Below are positions 21,617-33,599 of a stretch of DNA of 64,000 nucleotides, one piece after another. Source of the stretch: Stomoxys calcitrans. Lineage: Eukaryota > Arthropoda > Insecta > Diptera > Muscidae. The position numbers and the translations under genes are program-made. The stretch lies in NCBI RefSeq assembly GCF_963082655.1, contig NC_081552.1, positions 122,984,458 through 123,048,457 on the forward strand, written 5' to 3'. The notes under the pieces were generated by a model that did not search any database, was not told the DNA's origin, and worked only from the letters and a program-made list of their open reading frames with translations. How positions within the stretch are numbered: position 1 is the first letter of the stretch; each line of letters begins with the position of its first letter.

Positions 21617-22065
21617 GAATTAGCCGTGGCTTGTGCACCAAATATGTCCAAATTGGCTGGATGAATGGTAAAAACGAGTCAAAGGATACAGGTAGTCACT
21701 CATCATAAAAATAAATAAATGTTATAGATAATTCATTTATAAATTCGAATGAAAATTGAAGTGCAAGTGTAACTAAACAATAAATTTTGTGTTTTCAGCT
21801 TGATTTAAACTTGGAAATTAATGGTCATTATTCAAAGTTAATTTTTTTGATTAATCGACAATTATGCAATTAAAATAATAGCATATTTTCAAATAGATAA
21901 TAAATGTTTTAAAGAATAATACTTTTCAGCCACAATTTATTACAGAATATAAAAACTTTAGGTAAAATTTTCATGGGAACTTGTTAATTTCACTACCTAA
22001 TGCAAATAAAAAAACTTACTTTAATTTATTCTCTTTATACCTTATACGTTGAAATTAACTTTCAT
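21617..22065. other. AT-rich intergenic DNA, nothing recognised
   Basis: AT-rich, with no recognised motif or repeat apart from short A and T runs. The region 21030-21377 is similar. Confidence 0.5.
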
Positions 22066-22067
22066 AA

Positions 22068-22480
22068 AACAGGAAAAGCGTGCTAAGTTCGGCCGGGCGC
22101 AATTTTGGCAACCCACCACCATGGATTCTGCTAAACTATCGGATCTATATCTGGTTATAGACCGATTTGACCCGTACTTGGCACAGTTGTTGGAAATCAT
22201 AACAGATGTGCAAAATTTCGGACAAAAATTGCGGATTCCAAGGGCACAGGAAGTCAATTCGGAAGATCGGTTTTAAGGGGAGCTATATCAGATTATAGAC
22301 CGATTTGAACCGTATTTGGCACAGTTGTTGAAAGTCATAACAGAACACTATGTGCAAAATTTTAGCCAAATCTGAAAAATATTCGGGCTCAAGAAGTCAA
22401 ATCGGGAGATCGGTTTATATAGGAGCTATATCCAAATCGGAACCGATATGGCCCTTTTGCAATCCCCAACGATCTTCATT
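22068..22480 (-). mobile_element. Family A/B-like Helentron, 5'-truncated
   Basis: The 3' end has GGAAAAGCGTGCTAAGTTCG, a damaged stem-loop and ACCCACCACCATGGATTCTG. Three diverged monomers with GACCGATTTGA and CACAGTTGTTG follow. The sequence stops after CCGATATGGCCCTTTTGCAAT, so the microsatellite and 5' end are missing. The ACCCACCACC word mixes A and B character. Confidence 0.75.
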
Positions 22481-22499
22481 AATACTAAGATATAAACAG

Positions 22500-23175
22500 A
22501 CAAAGAAACAATTTTTACTTTTGGAGCTTCTAGAAGCTCTAATTTGTGTGCAAATCATGGTCAATTGTACTACCATTTGGTAAATTTTCATTCATTTGGG
22601 CTTAACTTTATGCATCTCGAAGAACATGATACACAGATGGATCAAGGCTAGAGGACAGAGTTAGCCGGGGTCTGCATAGAGAACCCGGGAACTGAGATCT
22701 GTTTCCGACTGCCTGACCATAATACAATGCTACAAGCCAGTAAACTGGCCATCAGGGCAATAAATACCAGGACGGTGAAGTTTGGAGTGTTAGAAGGAAA
22801 TAAACACCTAGGCCATAGTGTGTAAGGGGGAATGAAAGAGCAGACGCTTTTGCAGGCAAGGCCAAAGGACTGCCATCAATAAACTTGGTTAACCCAAAGC
22901 CTTTCAGGTCGACGAACGCCCAACACTTTGGAACAGCGAAACTGCGGTAGGAAGAAGAAAATCCTATGGGGAGATTCGGATCGTGACAAGATGAAACTAG
23001 TACTACAAGGCAGTAAGAAGTAGGTCAGTAAAGCTTTTGATTTCATAACGGAACATTTAGGACTACGAGCTCACTTATGCAATATAGGAGCGGCAAGTGA
23101 TAGCATGTGTAGGGCATGTGGGGAAGATGATGAGGTGTTCGAGCATTTTCTTTCGCGGCAAACAGACGCTGGCAA
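22500..23175 (+). pseudogene. Non-LTR retrotransposon RNase H to C-terminus relic
   Basis: About 22633 onward, frames give ACAGATGGATCAAGG (TDGSR, the first RNase H Asp), ENPGTEICFRLPDHNT with shifts, and a WVPGH-downstream region. Near 23090-23150 a segment reads SMCRACGEDDEVFEHFL, the CxxC..H zinc knuckle shared with the 29.0, 35.6 and 52.9 kb relics. It ends abruptly before the usual 3' end. The 46 bp at 22502-22548 matches 27500-27545 inverted, so that stretch is a separate repeat. Confidence 0.75.
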
Positions 23176-23510
23176 TTAGGTGGGCACACAATACCACACA
23201 GTAGAAAAAGTTGGTCGAAAATTTAAATTTTTGTTATTCGAATTTTAGCAATGAAAATGAGTCAAAGAGCCAAAACTTTAACATAAAGATGCTATCTTTA
23301 AATTTATAGCCTGTTTGTCGTTCGGCCTGCGAACAAAAAAATACAGATTTTGGTTTGTGTATCTCATTTTAAACGACAATCTAAAAAAGCGAAAGCATTC
23401 CCATGCAAAAATGGGTCATGTATATCGTCACAGTTGTCAACAAACTGTTACGAAACCAGTCACTTGTTAACTTACTTTCAAACGAGAATTTCAAAGCAAA
23501 AAACAAGTAA
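23176..23510. other. Intergenic DNA, nothing recognised
   Basis: No repeat or motif recognised. The frame from 23350 is mostly non-repeat until it runs into the family A end, so it is not a credible gene. Confidence 0.4.
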
Positions 23511-24972
23511 AAGCGTGCTAAGTTCGGCCGGGCCGAATCTTATATACCCTCCACCATGGATCGCATTTCTCGAGTTCTTTTCCCGGCATCTCCTCTTAGG
23601 CAAAAACGAATATAAGAAACGATTTGCTCTGCTATTAAAGCGATATCAAGATATGGTCCGGTTTGGACCACAATTATATTATATGTTGGAGACCTGTGTC
23701 AGCCAATTCGAGTAAGAATTGCGCCCTTTGGGGGCTCAAGAAATAAAATAGAGAGATCGATTTATATGGGAGCTGTATCGGGCTATAGACCGAATCAGAC
23801 CATAATAAACACGTATGTTGATGGTCATGAGAGGATCCGTCGTACAAAATTTCAGGCAAATCGGATAATAATTGCGACCTCTAGAGGCTCAAGAAGTCAA
23901 GATCCCAGATCGGTTTATATGGCACCTATATCAGGTTATGAACCGATTTGAATCATACTTGGCACAGTTGTTGGATATCATAACAAAACGCGTCGTGCAA
24001 GATTTCATTCCAATCGGATAAGAATTGCGCTCTCTAGAGGCACAAGAAGTCTAGATCCAAGATCGGTTTATATGGCAGCTATATCAGGTTATAAACCGAT
24101 TTGAACCATACTTGGCACAGTTGTTGGATATCAAATCAAAATACGTCGTGCAAAATTTCATTCCAATCGGATAAGAATTGCGCACTCTAGAGGATCAAGT
24201 CAAGACCCAAGATCGGTTTATATGACAGCTATATCAGGTTATGGACCGATTTGAACTATACTTAGCACAATTGTTGGATATCATAACAAAACATGTCGTG
24301 CAAAATTTCATTCCAATCGGATAAGAATTGCGCACTGTAGAGGATCAAGTCAAGACCCAAGATCGGTTTATATGACAGCTATATCAGGTTATGGACCGAT
24401 TTGAACTATACTTAGCACAATTGTTGGATATCGTAACAAAACATGTCGTGCAAAATTTCATTCCAATCGGATAAGAATTGCGCACTCTAGAGGCTCAAGA
24501 AGTCAAGACCCAACATCGGTGTATATGAGAGCTATATCAGGTTATTGACTGATTTGAACCATACTTGGAAAAGCCGTTGGATATAATAACAAAACACCTC
24601 GTGTAAAATTTCATTCAAATCAGATAAGAATTGCACTCTCTAGAGGCTCAAGAAGTCAAGACCCAAGATCGGTTTATATGGCAGCTATATCAAAACATGG
24701 ACCGATATGGCCCATTTACAATACCAACCGACCTACACTAATAAGATGTATTTGTGCAAAATCTCAAGCGGCTAGCTTTACATCTTCGGAAGTTAGCGTG
24801 CTTTCGACAGACAGACGGATGGACGGACAGACGGACGGACATGGCTAGATCGACATAAAATGTCACGACGATCAAGAATATATATACTTTATGGGGTCTC
24901 AGACGAATATTTCAAGTAGTTACAAACAGAATGACGAAATTAGTATACCCCCATCCTATGGTGAATGGTATA
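23511..24972 (-). mobile_element. Family A Helentron-like element, near full length
   Basis: The 3' tail and stem-loop are intact at 23511-23545 (AACAAGTAAAAGCGTGC, GTTCGGCCGGGCCGAA). Nine or so monomers follow. Two adjacent ones (about 24190-24480) are nearly identical, indicating a recent local duplication. The (GTCY)n complement ACAGACGGATGGACGGACAG lies near 24808. The 5' end is ATCCTATGGTGAATGGTATAA, with the paired motif slightly mutated. Non-coding. Confidence 0.87.
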
Positions 24973-24994
24973 ACAAGTGAAATTACAAAATTAT

Positions 24995-27370
24995 ACAAAT
25001 ACTAGCTGACCCGGGCCCGCTTCGCTGCGCCCTCTTTTACTTTATATGGAACAAAAGTTTCCTTGGAGTATTTATTTTCGAAAATCTTTTAGTAAAATAC
25101 CATGCTAACATGACTAAGAGTTTAACAATATAAGTGCCTTATTTGAATCCCATATGATCTTTATTGGTATACGAATTTAAGTTTGGATGTAAGGTGCACT
25201 CCATTCTTAAAATACTTCATTTCAGCCCGATATTGTCATGATTTCTGATTTAGTGGTGTTTTTGGCGGAGAGGTCCCCCAGATACTTGGCTCTGAAAAAA
25301 TATCAGCATCGTGGTCTTCTCTCAAATACCATTTATTTAAACCTCATATTGCCATTGGCTTAAGAAGAGTTTACAGGATGAGGCGTCCCACAAACACATG
25401 GCCACATGGTTTTCTAATCTCAAATACCTTTCATTTGAGCCACATATTGGCATGGTCGAAAAAATTTTTCCATTTGGTGGATGTTTTGGGAAAGGGGTGA
25501 TGCCCTAAATACATGGTCCTACATTTGGATATCAAATTCGTATTTTACTCCCAAATATCTTTATTTGAGCCCCATATTGCGATGGTCAGTAAAAAATTGC
25601 ACTTTGTTGGGTATTTTGGGCAAGAGGTAGACCCCCAGAAAATTGGTCCCGAAAATGGGTATCAATTCTTGCTCTACCCCCCAATACCTTTCATTTAAGC
25701 TCCACATTAACATGGTCGGTAAATATGCCCGATTTAGGGGTGCTTTGAGAATTGGGGTGGTCGCCCAAACACTAAGCCAGGAAAATATATCAGAAACGTG
25801 CTCTATTCTCATATATCTATATGTCACTTATTTGAACCCCATATTGCCATTGGCCTCAAAATTGGATATCAAATTCGTTTTCAAATCTCATTTAAACTCC
25901 TTATAGCAAAAGTCAGCAAATATGTCCGGTTTGGGGTATTGGCTCTAAAAACTATGAATATTTAGCTCCACTCTCTTTAAGACCCAAATTGTCTTGGTGA
26001 GGAAATACGTCCTATTTGGGGGTTCTTAAGGTGGTGGGACGTCCCCTAGGCAGTTGGCCCATAATGTTGATATCAGATACGTGGTCTACTCCCACATATC
26101 TTTAATTTGAGCCCCATATTTCCATAGTCGGCAAAAATGACCGGCTTTGGGGGTGTTTTGGGGGATTGGCCGCCCATCCCCAAAAGTGAGTTTATCTTGT
26201 AAATATATATCGGATTCCTGTTTCACTTTAAAAACCCTCTTATTTGAGCCTCATATTGCAATAGTCAGAAAAAACTTATTATTTGGGTGGTGTTGTGGGG
26301 GTGGCGTGGTCCCATAGACACTTTCCCGGGTATTGATAACAAAGTCGTGCTTCACTCCCAAAGACCTTTCATTTGAGCCCCATATTGCTATGGTCGTAAA
26401 TTTGTCCCCTTTGGGGGATGTTTTTGGTGAGAGGCGGCCCCCCAAACACTTGGTCCCATATTTGGATATCAGATTCAAATTCTACATTCAAATACCTTTT
26501 ATGTAAGCCCCATTTTCCCATGGTCAGTAAATGAGTCCTGTTTGGGGGGTGTTTTGGGAAAGGGGTGGACCCCCAGAAACGTGATCCCACATTTGGATAT
26601 CAGATTCGTATTCTACTCGCAAATACCTTTCATTTGAGTCCCATATTGCCATGGTCGGTAAATATGTCCGATTTAGGGGTGTTTTGGGGGTTGGGTGGTG
26701 TTGTGGGGTTGGGGTGGCCCCATCGACACTTTTCCCGAATATTGATATCAGATTTGTGCCTTACTCCCAAAGAATTTTCATTTAAGCCCCATATGGCTAT
26801 GGTCGTAAATTTGTTCCCTTTGGGGGGGGGAATGGTTTTTGGTGAAAGGCGGCTCCCCATATTGCCATGGTTAGTAGATATTTCCGATTTAGGGGTGTTT
26901 TTGGGCTTGGGGTGGTCCCCCTAGCACTTGGTCCGACAACTGGATATCAGATATGTTTTCTTATCTTAAATACCTTTCATTTGAGTCCCATATTGTCGTG
27001 ATTGGCCTAAATATATATTTGGTAGGTTTTAGGGTGGGACAGCCCCCCTAGGTACCCCATCCGAAATTTTAATACCAAATTTTTATTTTTAGGGTACTAT
27101 ATTAGAGCACACAAAATTTTGCTTAAATCGCACCACCCATCTCCGAGATCTGGCGTTTCTGAAAATTAGCGTAAGGGGGAGGGTCCGCCCCCCCTTCAGA
27201 TATCAAAAATGTAGTACCCTATTTTCACCACGGGGTCATTATACACCATCTGTGAAAATTTTAAGAAAACCGGTTCAGCCGTTTCTGAGTCTATAAGGAA
27301 CACACAAACATACAAACAAACAAACAAACAAACCTACAAATAAACATAAATTGATTTTTATATATAAGTA
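24995..27370 (+). repeat. Long array of diverged 125-150-bp units within a larger repeat
   Basis: It opens with ACTAGCTGACCCGGGCCCGC and GCGCCCTCTTTTACTTTAT. It closes with CGGTTCAGCCGTTTCTGAG, a (CAAA)n run and TTTATATATAAGTAG. Terminal words of this kind (CTAGCTGACCC.. and ..TCAGCCGTTT..) are widespread in arthropod interspersed repeats, but I cannot name the class. Between them lie about fourteen units with CATTTGAGCCCCATATTGCC, TGGTCGGTAAAT and GGGGTGTTTTGGG. Spacing between successive CATTTGAG words is mostly 123-148 bp. Short frames on both strands come from the repeat and are not genes. Confidence 0.75.
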
Positions 27371-27499
27371 GTAGAAGATTAACATTAAAGAACCTAAGTG
27401 ACCACCACGGATTCTTTGATAAAAGTAAGAGGCCAAAAAATGTTGTCTATAACAATTTACGGACATCTCTCTTAAGCGTACTCCAGGGAATATGGACAC

Positions 27500-27890
27500 A
27501 AATTAGAGCTTGTAGGAGCTCCAAAAGTAAAAATTGTTTCTTGATTCCTCCCGGTTGTTGTTGTTGTAGCCACACGTATATATCTGAATGTGGCGTTCCT
27601 CGTTAAGCTCCATAAATGAGCAAGCTCGTTCCAGTCCAAAAGACCAATCACCATGGGTACAAGATGGCCATTGGTTATTTAAATTCGCCAATAACTCGCC
27701 AATAACTGGAGCACTCCACTATACACAACCTGTGGACACGCCCGGTAGCTCGCAGCTAAGCTTCTCGTGACAACGATGAGCTCAAAATTTGGGTCTGTGT
27801 GGTGCTAGTAGTTATCCCGTGCCGGGATGACTCCAGTTACTTATAGAATGTTGGACTCCTTCTCACCCGCCAAAAACTAAATAAATAAAC
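27500..27890. repeat. Unclassified interspersed repeat fragment
   Basis: The AAATTAGAGCTTGTAGGAGC segment (27500-27545) recurs inverted at 22502-22548. GGTTGTTGTTGTTGTAGCC follows, then GC-richer DNA to about 27870 (GTGCCGGGATGACTCC). The TTGTTGTTGTAGC start resembles 5' regions of fly LINEs from memory, but this is weak. No protein was recognised. Confidence 0.4.
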
Positions 27891-27907
27891 GCCAACGGAT
27901 AGTTCCA

Positions 27908-28445
27908 TTTTTTTTGTATACACTCTACCATAGGATGGGGCTATACTAATTTCGTCATTCTGTTTTTAACACCTCGAAACATGCGTCTAAGACCCCATAA
28001 AGTATATATATTTTTGATCGTCGTGACATTTTAAGTCGAACTAGCCATGTCCGTCCGTCTGTCTGTCGAAAGTACGCTAACTTTTGAAGGAGTAAAGCTA
28101 ACCGCTTGAAATTTTGCACAAATACTTCTCATTAATGTAGGTCGGTTGGGATTGTAAATGGGCCAAATCGGTCCATGTGTTCATATAGCTGCCATATAAA
28201 CCGATCTTGGGTCTTGACTTCTTGAGCATCTAGAAGGCGCAATTTTCCTCCGATTTGACTGAAAGTTTGCTCATAGTGTTTTGATATCACTTCCAACAAC
28301 TGTGCAAATATGGTTCAAATCGGTTCATAACCTGATATAGCTGCCATATAAACCGAACTAGGGTCTTGACTTCTTGAGCTTTTTGAAGGCGCAATTCTTA
28401 TATGATTTGGCTGTAATTTTGTACGTGGTGTTTTGGTATTTTGAA
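27908..28445 (+). mobile_element. Family A Helentron-like element, 3'-truncated
   Basis: The 5' end (TATACACTCTACCATAGGATG), the ACCCCATAAAGTATATATA block and TAGCCATGTCCGTCCGTCTG are present, followed by two and a half monomers. The stem-loop and tail are missing. The element stops at about 28445 in sequence that is not part of the family. Confidence 0.8.
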
Positions 28446-28561
28446 CTATTGTAGTATGTCATTGAAACAAAGAAAATCGCAACATATTTGCACACTCGTA
28501 CATATAAATTTGTAGTAGATTAGGAGAAATCGAAAATAAAAACATTAACTTACGTATGTCT

Positions 28562-29325
28562 GGGCGATCACGGAATGCGTGCGGTGGTGTGGTACTAGCG
28601 CGAGGATGTCGAAATGGCTATAAGGGCAACAACAATCAGGAGGGTAAGGTCACGAACAGTCTTGCAGTGGAAGAAAGAGATTAACGCCTTCTCTGAGGAT
28701 GGCACAATCCGCATCGGTTGGGTGCCGGGCCATAACGGGGTAGACGATTTGGCAGTGAAGGCCAGAGAACTGCCGTTAACCCGAAACATTTCGGATCGAC
28801 GCTGTCCGATTTAAGGGCATGGACGACAAACGCTCATGCAACACTGTGGAATAGCAAAGCAGTCAGTAGGACAGCGAAAATCCTATGGGGTGATCCGGAA
28901 CGTGAGAGGACGAGGCTATTACTGAAAGGAAGTAAGAAGGAGGTCATTATAGCTTTTGGTGTCATTACGAGACATATAGGACTATGAGCTCACTTAGGCA
29001 AAAGCGGTGCTGCAAGTGATAGCATGTATAGGGCATGTGGGGAAGATTATGAGACGTTGGAGCATTTCCTATGGAATTGTCCGGGTTTAGCGGCTTACAA
29101 ACACCGGTACTTAGGTGGAGACACGATACCAGACATGAACCAACTTAGGGGATTAGTATGGAAAACAATTAAGGACTTTGTAAGTAGCACAGAAATCCTA
29201 ATTTTTTTGTTACTTTTTAGTTTTTCGAGCGCACAACAAGCCGATTACTGGCTTAGGTGTATGTCCATAGTGGCATGGGTCGCATTAATATTTGCACCTT
29301 CTTTTCAACCTAACCTAACCTATGT
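28562..29325 (+). mobile_element. Non-LTR retrotransposon 3' part (RNase H, zinc knuckle, tail)
   Basis: 28608-28810 encodes an RNase H C-terminal portion with RIGWVPGHNGVDDLAVKAREL. After a frameshifted stretch, 29015-29200 encodes SMYRACGEDYETLEHFLWNC (CxxC..H..C knuckle), then AYKHRYLGGDTIPDMNQLRG and WKTIKDFVSST. The 3' untranslated part carries CACAACAAGCCGATTACTGG and CCATAGTGGCATGGG. The end is AACCTAACCTAACCTATG. It is the best-preserved 3' end of this LINE family here. ORF1, endonuclease and RT are absent (5' truncation). Sister copies: 22.6, 35.4-39.6 and 52.8 kb. Confidence 0.85.
29024..29325 (+). pseudogene. LINE ORF2 C-terminal zinc-knuckle frame
   Basis: The frame starts at MYRACGEDYETLEHFLWNCP and keeps the three Cys/His positions. 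It ends by reading through the 3' untranslated region, so the natural stop has been lost. The related segment at 52923-53117 reads MCRACGEDDETLKHFLCHCP. Part of an inactive element. Confidence 0.75.
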
Positions 29326-29434
29326 GCAGGCGAAGAATTGAATTCGACATACACAAACCGAAAAACATTCCATTTTGAGCGATTGTTGTTTGTTCGTCTG
29401 GACTATTGATGGACATCCACAAACAGGCTACTAA

Positions 29435-29860
29435 TTATACCCACCACCATAGAATGGGGTAATATTAATCTAGTCATTCCACTTGTTACACCTCGATATA
29501 TTGATCTAGGACCCTATAAAGTATATATATTCTTGATCGTCTCAACATTCTGAGTTGATCGAGCCATATCCGTTCGTCTGTCAAAATCACAATAGCGGTC
29601 GATCACGTAAAACTAGCCTCTTGAAATTTTGTACAAATACTAAGTATTAATGTAGGTCGTTGGGGATTGCAAATGGGCCATATCGGTTCAGATTTGGATA
29701 TAGCTCCCATATATACCGATCTTCCGATTTGACTTCTTGGGCCCCCGGAATGGCCCAATTTTCGTCCGATGCGGCTGAAATTTTGCACATAGTGTTCTGT
29801 TATGGCTTCCAACAACTGAGCCAAATCGGTCTATAACCAGATGAAGCTCCTATCAGGAAC
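29435..29860 (+). mobile_element. Family A-like Helentron, 3'-truncated
   Basis: TATACCCACCACCATAGAATG, then the CCCTATAAAGTATATATATTC and GTTGATCGAGCCATATCCG blocks. Two diverged monomers with CTCCCATATATACCGATCTTC follow. The microsatellite has shrunk to GTCTGTC. The stem-loop and tail are missing. The TGCGGCTGAAATTTTGCAC words match the 22.1-22.5 kb copy better than the main A copies, so this may be a subfamily. Confidence 0.7.
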
Positions 29861-29936
29861 GCAGCCTGGATTTTATTTTATTTTTTTTTTTTGGCGGGGG
29901 GGGGATCCTCTTAAGAGTATTTTCCTTTTGTAGCAC

Positions 29937-30690
29937 AACAAGAATGTTGTCTTCCAATGCGTCAATTGAAGCGGTCTGAGCTTTAACATAGCCCCACAAA
30001 AAATGGTCTAGAAGCGTTCAATCGCACGATTTCAGCGGCCAATTGTCCTATGCCGAATATAAAATAAAATGTTCACCAAACTCGCCACTCAATAAGTCCA
30101 TTGTTTTGAGTGCTGTGTGGCATTTGGCACCGTCTTGTTGAAACCACATGCCGTGCATGTCAAGCAGTTGCATTGTAGGCAAACAAAAAAGTTGGGAATC
30201 ATCTCACGATAGCGCTCATATTTCACAGTTCTTTTACAATTCGTATCACCTTTGAAGAAGTAATGTCCAATGATGCCACCAGCCTATAAACTAGTTGAGA
30301 ATTGAATGAGATACACCTTATGATAAACACTTTGCTTTACTTTATTACAATTTACATTAGTAAACCTTTTGTAATATAAAACTCATTGTCAAATATGTAA
30401 TTTTAGAGTTTCAGTTCAACTAACGAATTCAATTTAACAAAACCGCTTCAAACTGTGACTTTTTCTGGATGCATTGGTAGCTCTTGCAATGTCTCTGGCT
30501 GCTCTTCACTCCAAAATCGACAATTCTGCTTATTACATACCCATTGAGCCAAAAATGGGCTTCGTCGTAAAATGGAAGAAGCGCGCGATGAGCTTTGTTA
30601 ACAGAGCACGCATTTTGATAATAAAATTTAATAATTTGCAGGCGTTGATCATTTGTAAGACGATTCATGGTGAAATTATAGACCAACTCC
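29937..30690 (-). pseudogene. Tc1/mariner transposase pseudogene, rearranged
   Basis: On the minus strand, 30690-30480 reads NRLTNDQRLQIIKFYYQNAC (N-terminal helix-turn-helix). It jumps directly to PFYDEAHFWLNGYV (first catalytic Asp), so the linker is deleted. About 150 bp of unrelated AT-rich DNA (about 30310-30460) interrupts the frame. 30300-29937 then continues with GGIIGHYFFKG, MWFQQDGA-type sequence (second Asp), DLLSGEFGEHFI and the SCD/LLDHFLWGYVKA region. It is the same lineage as the relics at 6.5 and 57.0 kb. Multiple stops make it inactive. Confidence 0.8.
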
Positions 30691-30699
30691 ATATGAGAT

Positions 30700-33430
30700 G
30701 GAGTTGTTTTCATTTGTGCTGCCCTGCAAAAGGAAAATACTTTTAAGAGCATAACTATGTATGTTTTTATTTTCATTTCCTTTTTTCTTTAAATATTAAG
30801 GGAATTGAAATCTTGAAATGCCTTTTCAGCAAAATCAACTATTTTGATATATGCCTCCATTCAAGTAAATGAGCCATATGTTAAAAAAATTCGATCCCAA
30901 AATGTCTAAGATTTGGATTTGAGCACAACCTTTAATGTGGCCTATGTATGCATGTCAGGTTGCCGAAATACAAAAATGTCATCGAACTCGAAATCAACAA
31001 GAATTAGGGCAAGGTATTTATTTACCACAAACGCTTCAAGAATTTTTCTTATTCAGCCCTCGAGTCCACGTCGTCCGCGTTTCATACATATACTTAACAC
31101 TTCCAATTGGAATTTAATCCCGCGCAAAAGATTTCACCGAATGTTTTAAAATTTGACCAGAAAGTCTTTTATAAAACGCGTAAATATCTACTAAAGGAAA
31201 TATTTTTGATTCTTTGATTGGATTATTATAAAGAAAATGTCAAGATTTGTTGATAGTATTATATAAACAGTTACAGTGTCCATTTTTATTTGATCACATA
31301 TGTAAGGAATTAAATTTATAAATATATCACGATAAATTCACGCATCAATCAAATCTCATTTACTCACATTTGCAGCACATAGATATCTTGTGCTTTATAA
31401 TATACGCGCAAGGTTGGATACATTTTCTGGGAAAAGGGAGATATATACCCAAAAGCTTTTCAGTATTAGTCTGGCAATCTCAATGGCAATTATATCAGTG
31501 ATAAAAGAAATTAATCTTAAAATTATTGCAGCTAAGGCTTTTTCTAAACATTTTTTATTATAAGTGCTACAAATTTGGTTAACCAAATAATGTGAACTTA
31601 TCTTCGAATGGGGCTATAAGTATGATTTAATCACCTTACTTTTTTTGAAATTTAATAATTTAATTAAAAAAATCATTAATTCAATAAAGTCAATAAACTT
31701 GCCAATTAGGTGCGGAAGAGATCAATAACAACAATTTAGTTTGAGAAATGCAAGAATAAAAAAAGTTATCCGAATCGAATTGTCCTGTGAATATAAGTGG
31801 CAAGTTCAGGATAGACGCATCAATAATACATATTTATGTATTTACACTCAAGAAATTTTGAGCCTCAACACCAGTTCAAATGAACTAACATTGGGAAATA
31901 TTGAACTTCCCAAGGCGCTATAGAATTATAGGCTCGCTACGAGTTCAATAATTTCATCACAGTTTCAAAATTGTTTTTACATACTATTAGTTCAGTTTTC
32001 ACTTCTCACTGGTAAAATATTAACTAACAAGCATTGAAATTGAAATTTTAAATTATTGAAAAAATCGCTATTTACGACTCTTTGAAGCATCTAATTATAG
32101 ATTGGCGGACACATTTAATTACATAACCCAGTTTCGCCTGTCTCCCATCCGCACGCTCTCAATTGCTCAGCTGTTTTGAAGAAGACAAATTTAATATGAA
32201 AAATTGCAATTATACATTAAATAAGGCTTTGCCTTATGTCGCAGCCAAGTGTTCAACCGAGAACCTTCCGTTTAATAAGCGGACGCTTTACTCATTCATT
32301 CACATCACTATTATTTGAGTTTTCGACTATTTTCTTCTTTCAATATTCGCTAACCACCCAAAGGCAAAACATTTTCCAGCTCTTTTCCATCAAAGAAGGC
32401 CACTCTATTTTGTTTAGGTTTTAGATTTTCTAATTATAGACACAATGTTCATCTTCAGTGGAAGTGACCATAATTTCAAATAACATAATCAATACAAAGG
32501 TCCCGAGTTCGAGTCTCGAGCAAGAAAAATGATTTTTAATTATTTCATACTTTAAAATTATGTCCCACATTCAGCGTAGTTAATTCATATTTATGTAGTT
32601 AATTCATATTTACGATAAACATTTTTCTGAGTGTATATCTAGAAAATATTTTATGAACGAAAATCATATATTCAGTGTGGAAACCAGGGCTTTGGAGTCG
32701 AGTAATTTTGACTCAACTCGGACCACATACATTTTTTAATTTTTTCCTTGATTTTTGGCTCATGTTCTAGTTCGAGATCGTATTCAATGCTTTATATTCA
32801 AATTATGGCATAGCAAAGTTTTTATTCAAAACACTTTGAATGGCGGTGGATAATGATTTCATGTATTACGTACGTCGTACGTATGTACGTCATGTATTTC
32901 CATCAATACCTTTGTCAAATTGATTAAGATGTCCTACATACCCAAAGACTATTGAGTACGGTAATGAGCACGCTTTTGCATTGAAATAGGGCTCAATAAG
33001 TCATCTAACTCTACTTAGTGCAGTAAGAGAGAAGAAAGCCTTGCTTTCCACTATTCCAGTACAAACTTATCATCAATGCTAAGAACAACAAACACATCTA
33101 CATTGCCAAACTCTTTCTTTCTTTGTGCACTTGAACATTATTTGAATGTCAATGCAAATGCTTTTTCTGCTTTGACCTACAGCACAGCGACGGTCTGATT
33201 CGGTTGTTAGCGGTTGAACGAATGAGGCTATCTGCATCAAATTTCTCATAAATATTTCTTTTCGATGTTGATCGTAGGCTGTTGGAAATGTGTCATTTGT
33301 CCAGATTGATTTCAGTTTATAAAACATAACAAATTTTAAGATACTTAAACATGGTTTTTACTACTGAGTACGCACTTCAAACTGTTCGAAAATTGAGCTT
33401 ATTAAAATACGGGTGCAAGTTTTTAATATT
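30700..33430. other. Gene-free AT-rich intergenic stretch
   Basis: The longest piece without a recognised element. Open frames are all 60-80 residues and none has a motif I know. At 32490-32525, GGTCCCGAGTTCGAGTCTCG resembles a tRNA T-arm/B-box, and may be the tail of an unknown tRNA-derived SINE; the D-arm half is not convincing. At 32866-32890, TACGTACGTCGTACGTATGTACG is a short palindromic cluster. At 32575-32620, GTTAATTCATATTTA is repeated in tandem. Nothing else stood out. Confidence 0.5.
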
Positions 33431-33436
33431 TTTTAA

Positions 33437-33570
33437 CGGTTCAGATTTAGATGCAGCTCCCATGTGTATGTGTCGCCCGATATTTACTTCTAGAGCCTTT
33501 GTTAGGGCATTTATCAACCGATCATAGCAAAATTTTACTCAACTATTTCCTCTATGACTCCTTAAATATG
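33437..33570 (+). mobile_element. Family C Helentron internal fragment
   Basis: GGTTCAGATTTAGATGCAGC, then CTCCCATGTGTATGTGTCGC and GCCCGATATTTACTTCTAGA match the body of the C element at 2.9-3.3 kb. Neither terminus is present. Confidence 0.65.
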
Positions 33571-33599
33571 TACGGATTTTGTTCGAAATTCTACACAGT

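Noticed and set aside
27301..27340. (CAAA)n run as a notable satellite
   Set aside because: A short microsatellite at the end of an interspersed repeat; ordinary.
32490..32525. tRNA or SINE at GGTCCCGAGTTCGAGTCTCG
   Set aside because: A T-arm-like hairpin exists, but no convincing D-arm, anticodon arm or acceptor stem precedes it. Mentioned only as a possibility.
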